A DNA stretch of 11,731 bases, from positions 1 to 11,731 of the forward strand of contig JAOXYB010050747.1 in the NCBI GenBank assembly GCA_028565635.1, read 5' to 3'. The notes under the pieces were generated by a model. That model saw only the letters and a program-made list of their open reading frames with translations, searched no databases and was not told the origin of the DNA. The stretch is from Phoronis ovalis (Eukaryota; Phoronida; Phoronidae). The first letter of the stretch is position 1, and each line of letters opens with the position of its first letter. Positions 10,141 through 11,731 of this stretch are shown one piece after another. Made by a program: the position numbers and the translations under genes.

Positions 10141-10190
10141 TCATGCGAGCGCCCGCATGATGCAACTAGGATGTCTGGGGGCATGCCCCC
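10141..10190. repeat. Two palindromes in the large element
   Basis: TCATGCG (10141-10147) pairs with CGCATGA (10154-10160) across 6 nt. GGGGGCATGCCCCC (10177-10190) is a perfect 14-bp palindrome. Together they form a GC-rich island in AT-rich DNA. Confidence 0.8.
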
Positions 10191-10412
10191 GGGAAAATTT
10201 TATGTGATTTCCTGTAATCTGCGGCATTCTTGGACTCTTGCCATGATACGTCGTGCCACTTTTTATAACTCGAACTTCTTTTATATACAGATTGCAGCTT
10301 TTTGAATAAATCAATAAAAAAATCAAATTTCATCGTACTTTTATTGCTAGTTATTTAGGATTTTAGAAGTCTTGCTGAGAAATTGCTTCCAAACTAGCCA
10401 AAAACTGAGACT

Positions 10413-10454
10413 TATTTGACCTGATGAAGCCACTGCGGTGAAACACGTCAAATA
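10413..10454 (+). repeat. Hairpin with hammerhead-like core words (Penelope-type repeat remnant?)
   Basis: TATTTGAC (10413-10420) is perfectly complementary to GTCAAATA (10447-10454). Between them are CTGATGA (10421-10427), a short imperfect stem, and GAAAC followed by ACGTC. CTGATGA...GAAA...GTC is the order of the hammerhead ribozyme core, and Penelope-like retroelements are known to carry such motifs. Here, however, GAC/GTC pairing would use the cleavage triplet and the middle stem is poor. An active ribozyme is therefore doubtful, and a repeat-family signature is more likely. Confidence 0.4.
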
Positions 10455-11532
10455 TGAATCATTATCCGGGATCGCAAGAGGCGTGATCACATGAATACTC
10501 TATAACCTAAATTTAAGAACTTCCAAAAACGTCTACACAATAAATTTTTCAAACTAAACACGCTTGTTTACATGGAATCTGTAACTCAAATTCTGCTAAA
10601 ATACTGAAACAACAAGTATTCTTGGGGGTCTGTGGAATGACTGTAACTTTTTTATCATCTTAACATTATTCATATTGCCTAATTGTATCCAGGGGATACA
10701 TAAATATTATACAAAGTACTTATATAGTCATCATATTTTAGTGTTCTTTTCTGTTATCCGCCGGTAAGGAATGGCATGGTAGTCCCGGATGGTAGTATGC
10801 TATTTAAAAAACGGGTCAAGTCAAGTCAATAAACCTATCAAAACACAACTAGATCTTTTACCTTGTATACATGTACCTAGATAAAAATAAACATTCCAAT
10901 TGATAGTTAATAATAATATTTGAAGTCTAATTTATTCTACGTTTACTCTTTAGATTAATAACTATTCAGCAGAATTCAGTTTAAGGCAAAGGCCAAAATA
11001 AAAATGCATCATCTATGCCCCCAAAAATAAAAAATGTTAATTCTCATTATTACCTGACTCTAACTGCCCAAAAATAAATTCGGACTATCTCATAATCAAG
11101 TAACATTATATAGAATGTATGAAACCAGCATATCCTTCACAGATGTGCAATGAAGTTGATTGTATATGATACAATGGGTTGAGTACGACTATTAACTTTT
11201 CTAAGCCTGGCCCGGTGAGGGCCCCAGAAGCTGCAGGGTATATGATGTTACGTGGGACAATTTTTGGTTTTTCCTTGCACCCCCTGGGGTAATTTCTGAC
11301 CAGTCCCTAAGTTTATGCCGGGCTAATTTTCATCTGATGGCTGAAAAATATAAACTTTTTTTACGCATCTGATGGTGTTTTGAGGAACGCGCGTTAGGCG
11401 CTTGGTTGGAAAAAAATTAGCCTTTTCACGGGATTTTTCGTTCGCGCATGTGGACCCAGCATGCCCCCCGGGGTCATGACCCTACAGACAAGCCGTAGGC
11501 TGTCCATAGTAGGGTTATGCTTGCAGAACTAA

Positions 11533-11731
11533 CTGGAAATATGATATTACACAACAAGTAACCAGCAATTCTACTCTACCCTATACTAAATAACCGTCCC
11601 CCTATAACTTGGCCATGAAGATGATTTTAATAAACAAATTTATAGTTGAGTTCGTGCTATTTTAAACTTGATGCCAAGAGATAATTTAGTATTATATGTC
11701 CTTGAGATAAGCCACTTGAAAAATTTGTTGT
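11533..11731. other. Unannotated AT-rich DNA beyond the element
   Basis: I see no gene, repeat or site in this last stretch. Confidence 0.6.

Larger units (their letters stand above)
9698..11443. other. Interior of the large inverted-repeat element
   Basis: No coding exon is visible. The only open frame of note (10326-10141, minus) has no family resemblance. Contents seen are the degenerate tandem repeats, a C12 run, two palindromes and the 10413-10454 hairpin. The rest (10500-11190) is featureless AT-rich DNA, followed by a more G+C-rich segment (11200-11450) leading into the right terminal repeat. Confidence 0.6.
9380..11532. mobile_element. Non-autonomous 2.1-kb DNA element with long terminal inverted repeats
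   Basis: The left end (from about 9386, CTGCAAGCAT...CTACTATGG...CAGCCTACGGCTTGT...GTAGGGTCATGACC) recurs in reverse complement at the right end (to 11526) at high but imperfect identity. After a nested insertion in the left repeat, the match resumes as CCGGGGGG and GGGTCCACATGCGC (left to 9697; right from 11444). Each repeat is therefore about 80-105 bp. A weaker match extends outward to about 9380 and 11532. I see no transposase, only AT-rich filler, C-runs and short palindromes. I could not find a convincing target-site duplication, so superfamily and exact ends are open. Confidence 0.75.

Noticed and set aside
10177-10190. GGGGGCATGCCCCC as an origin or operator site
   Set aside because: Such palindromes are common in repeat DNA, and it sits inside the non-coding transposon interior with no regulatory context.

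Overview
This is an AT-rich, intron-rich animal nuclear DNA window. It holds the 3' end of one conserved gene, a complete second gene pointing towards it, and about 2 kb of transposon-derived DNA. Short exons with GT-AG introns, 5'-UTR splicing and AATAAA-type signals mark it as eukaryotic. The proteins are metazoan and close to their vertebrate counterparts, while the compact introns and unfamiliar repeats suggest a slowly evolving invertebrate. A lophotrochozoan such as a mollusc or brachiopod is my guess, held with low confidence.

Positions 375-2820 (+) carry the last four coding exons of an AHCYL1/AHCYL2-type gene (IRBIT family, S-adenosylhomocysteine-hydrolase-like). The last intron splits the penultimate codon, so the final exon supplies only the end of an Arg codon, a Tyr and the stop. 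Positions 2821-3697 are the tail-to-tail interval with the 3' UTRs of both genes. Positions 6955-3698 (-) carry a complete NRF1 (nuclear respiratory factor 1) coding sequence in nine exons, 469 residues, with every junction in phase. I infer a non-coding first exon at about 9155-9034, with a TATA box and a TCTCGCGAGA palindrome beside it, which gives NRF1 a 2.1-kb first intron.

That first intron (9033-6958) holds a 362-bp inverted-repeat element (7787-8148), a perfect 19-bp-stem hairpin (8055-8095), and a CpG-rich stretch with two YY1-like motifs. Just after these motifs a 43-codon open frame (8575-8703, +) ends at a GTGAGT donor and could be the first exon of an unrecognised gene. Upstream of NRF1, about 9380-11532 is a 2.1-kb non-autonomous element with long imperfect terminal inverted repeats. 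Its left repeat is split by a second, nested 206-bp element. The large element also contains degenerate repeats, palindromes and a Penelope/hammerhead-like hairpin.

The two conserved genes act in different processes: AHCYL proteins regulate IP3 receptors and ion transporters, and NRF1 is a transcription factor for mitochondrial and housekeeping genes. Their adjacency is notable because human AHCYL2 and NRF1 are near neighbours on 7q32. I see no bacterial-style system, CRISPR, rRNA or tRNA here. The most unusual material is the nested element, the perfect hairpins and the overlapping promoter arrangement at the NRF1 5' end.
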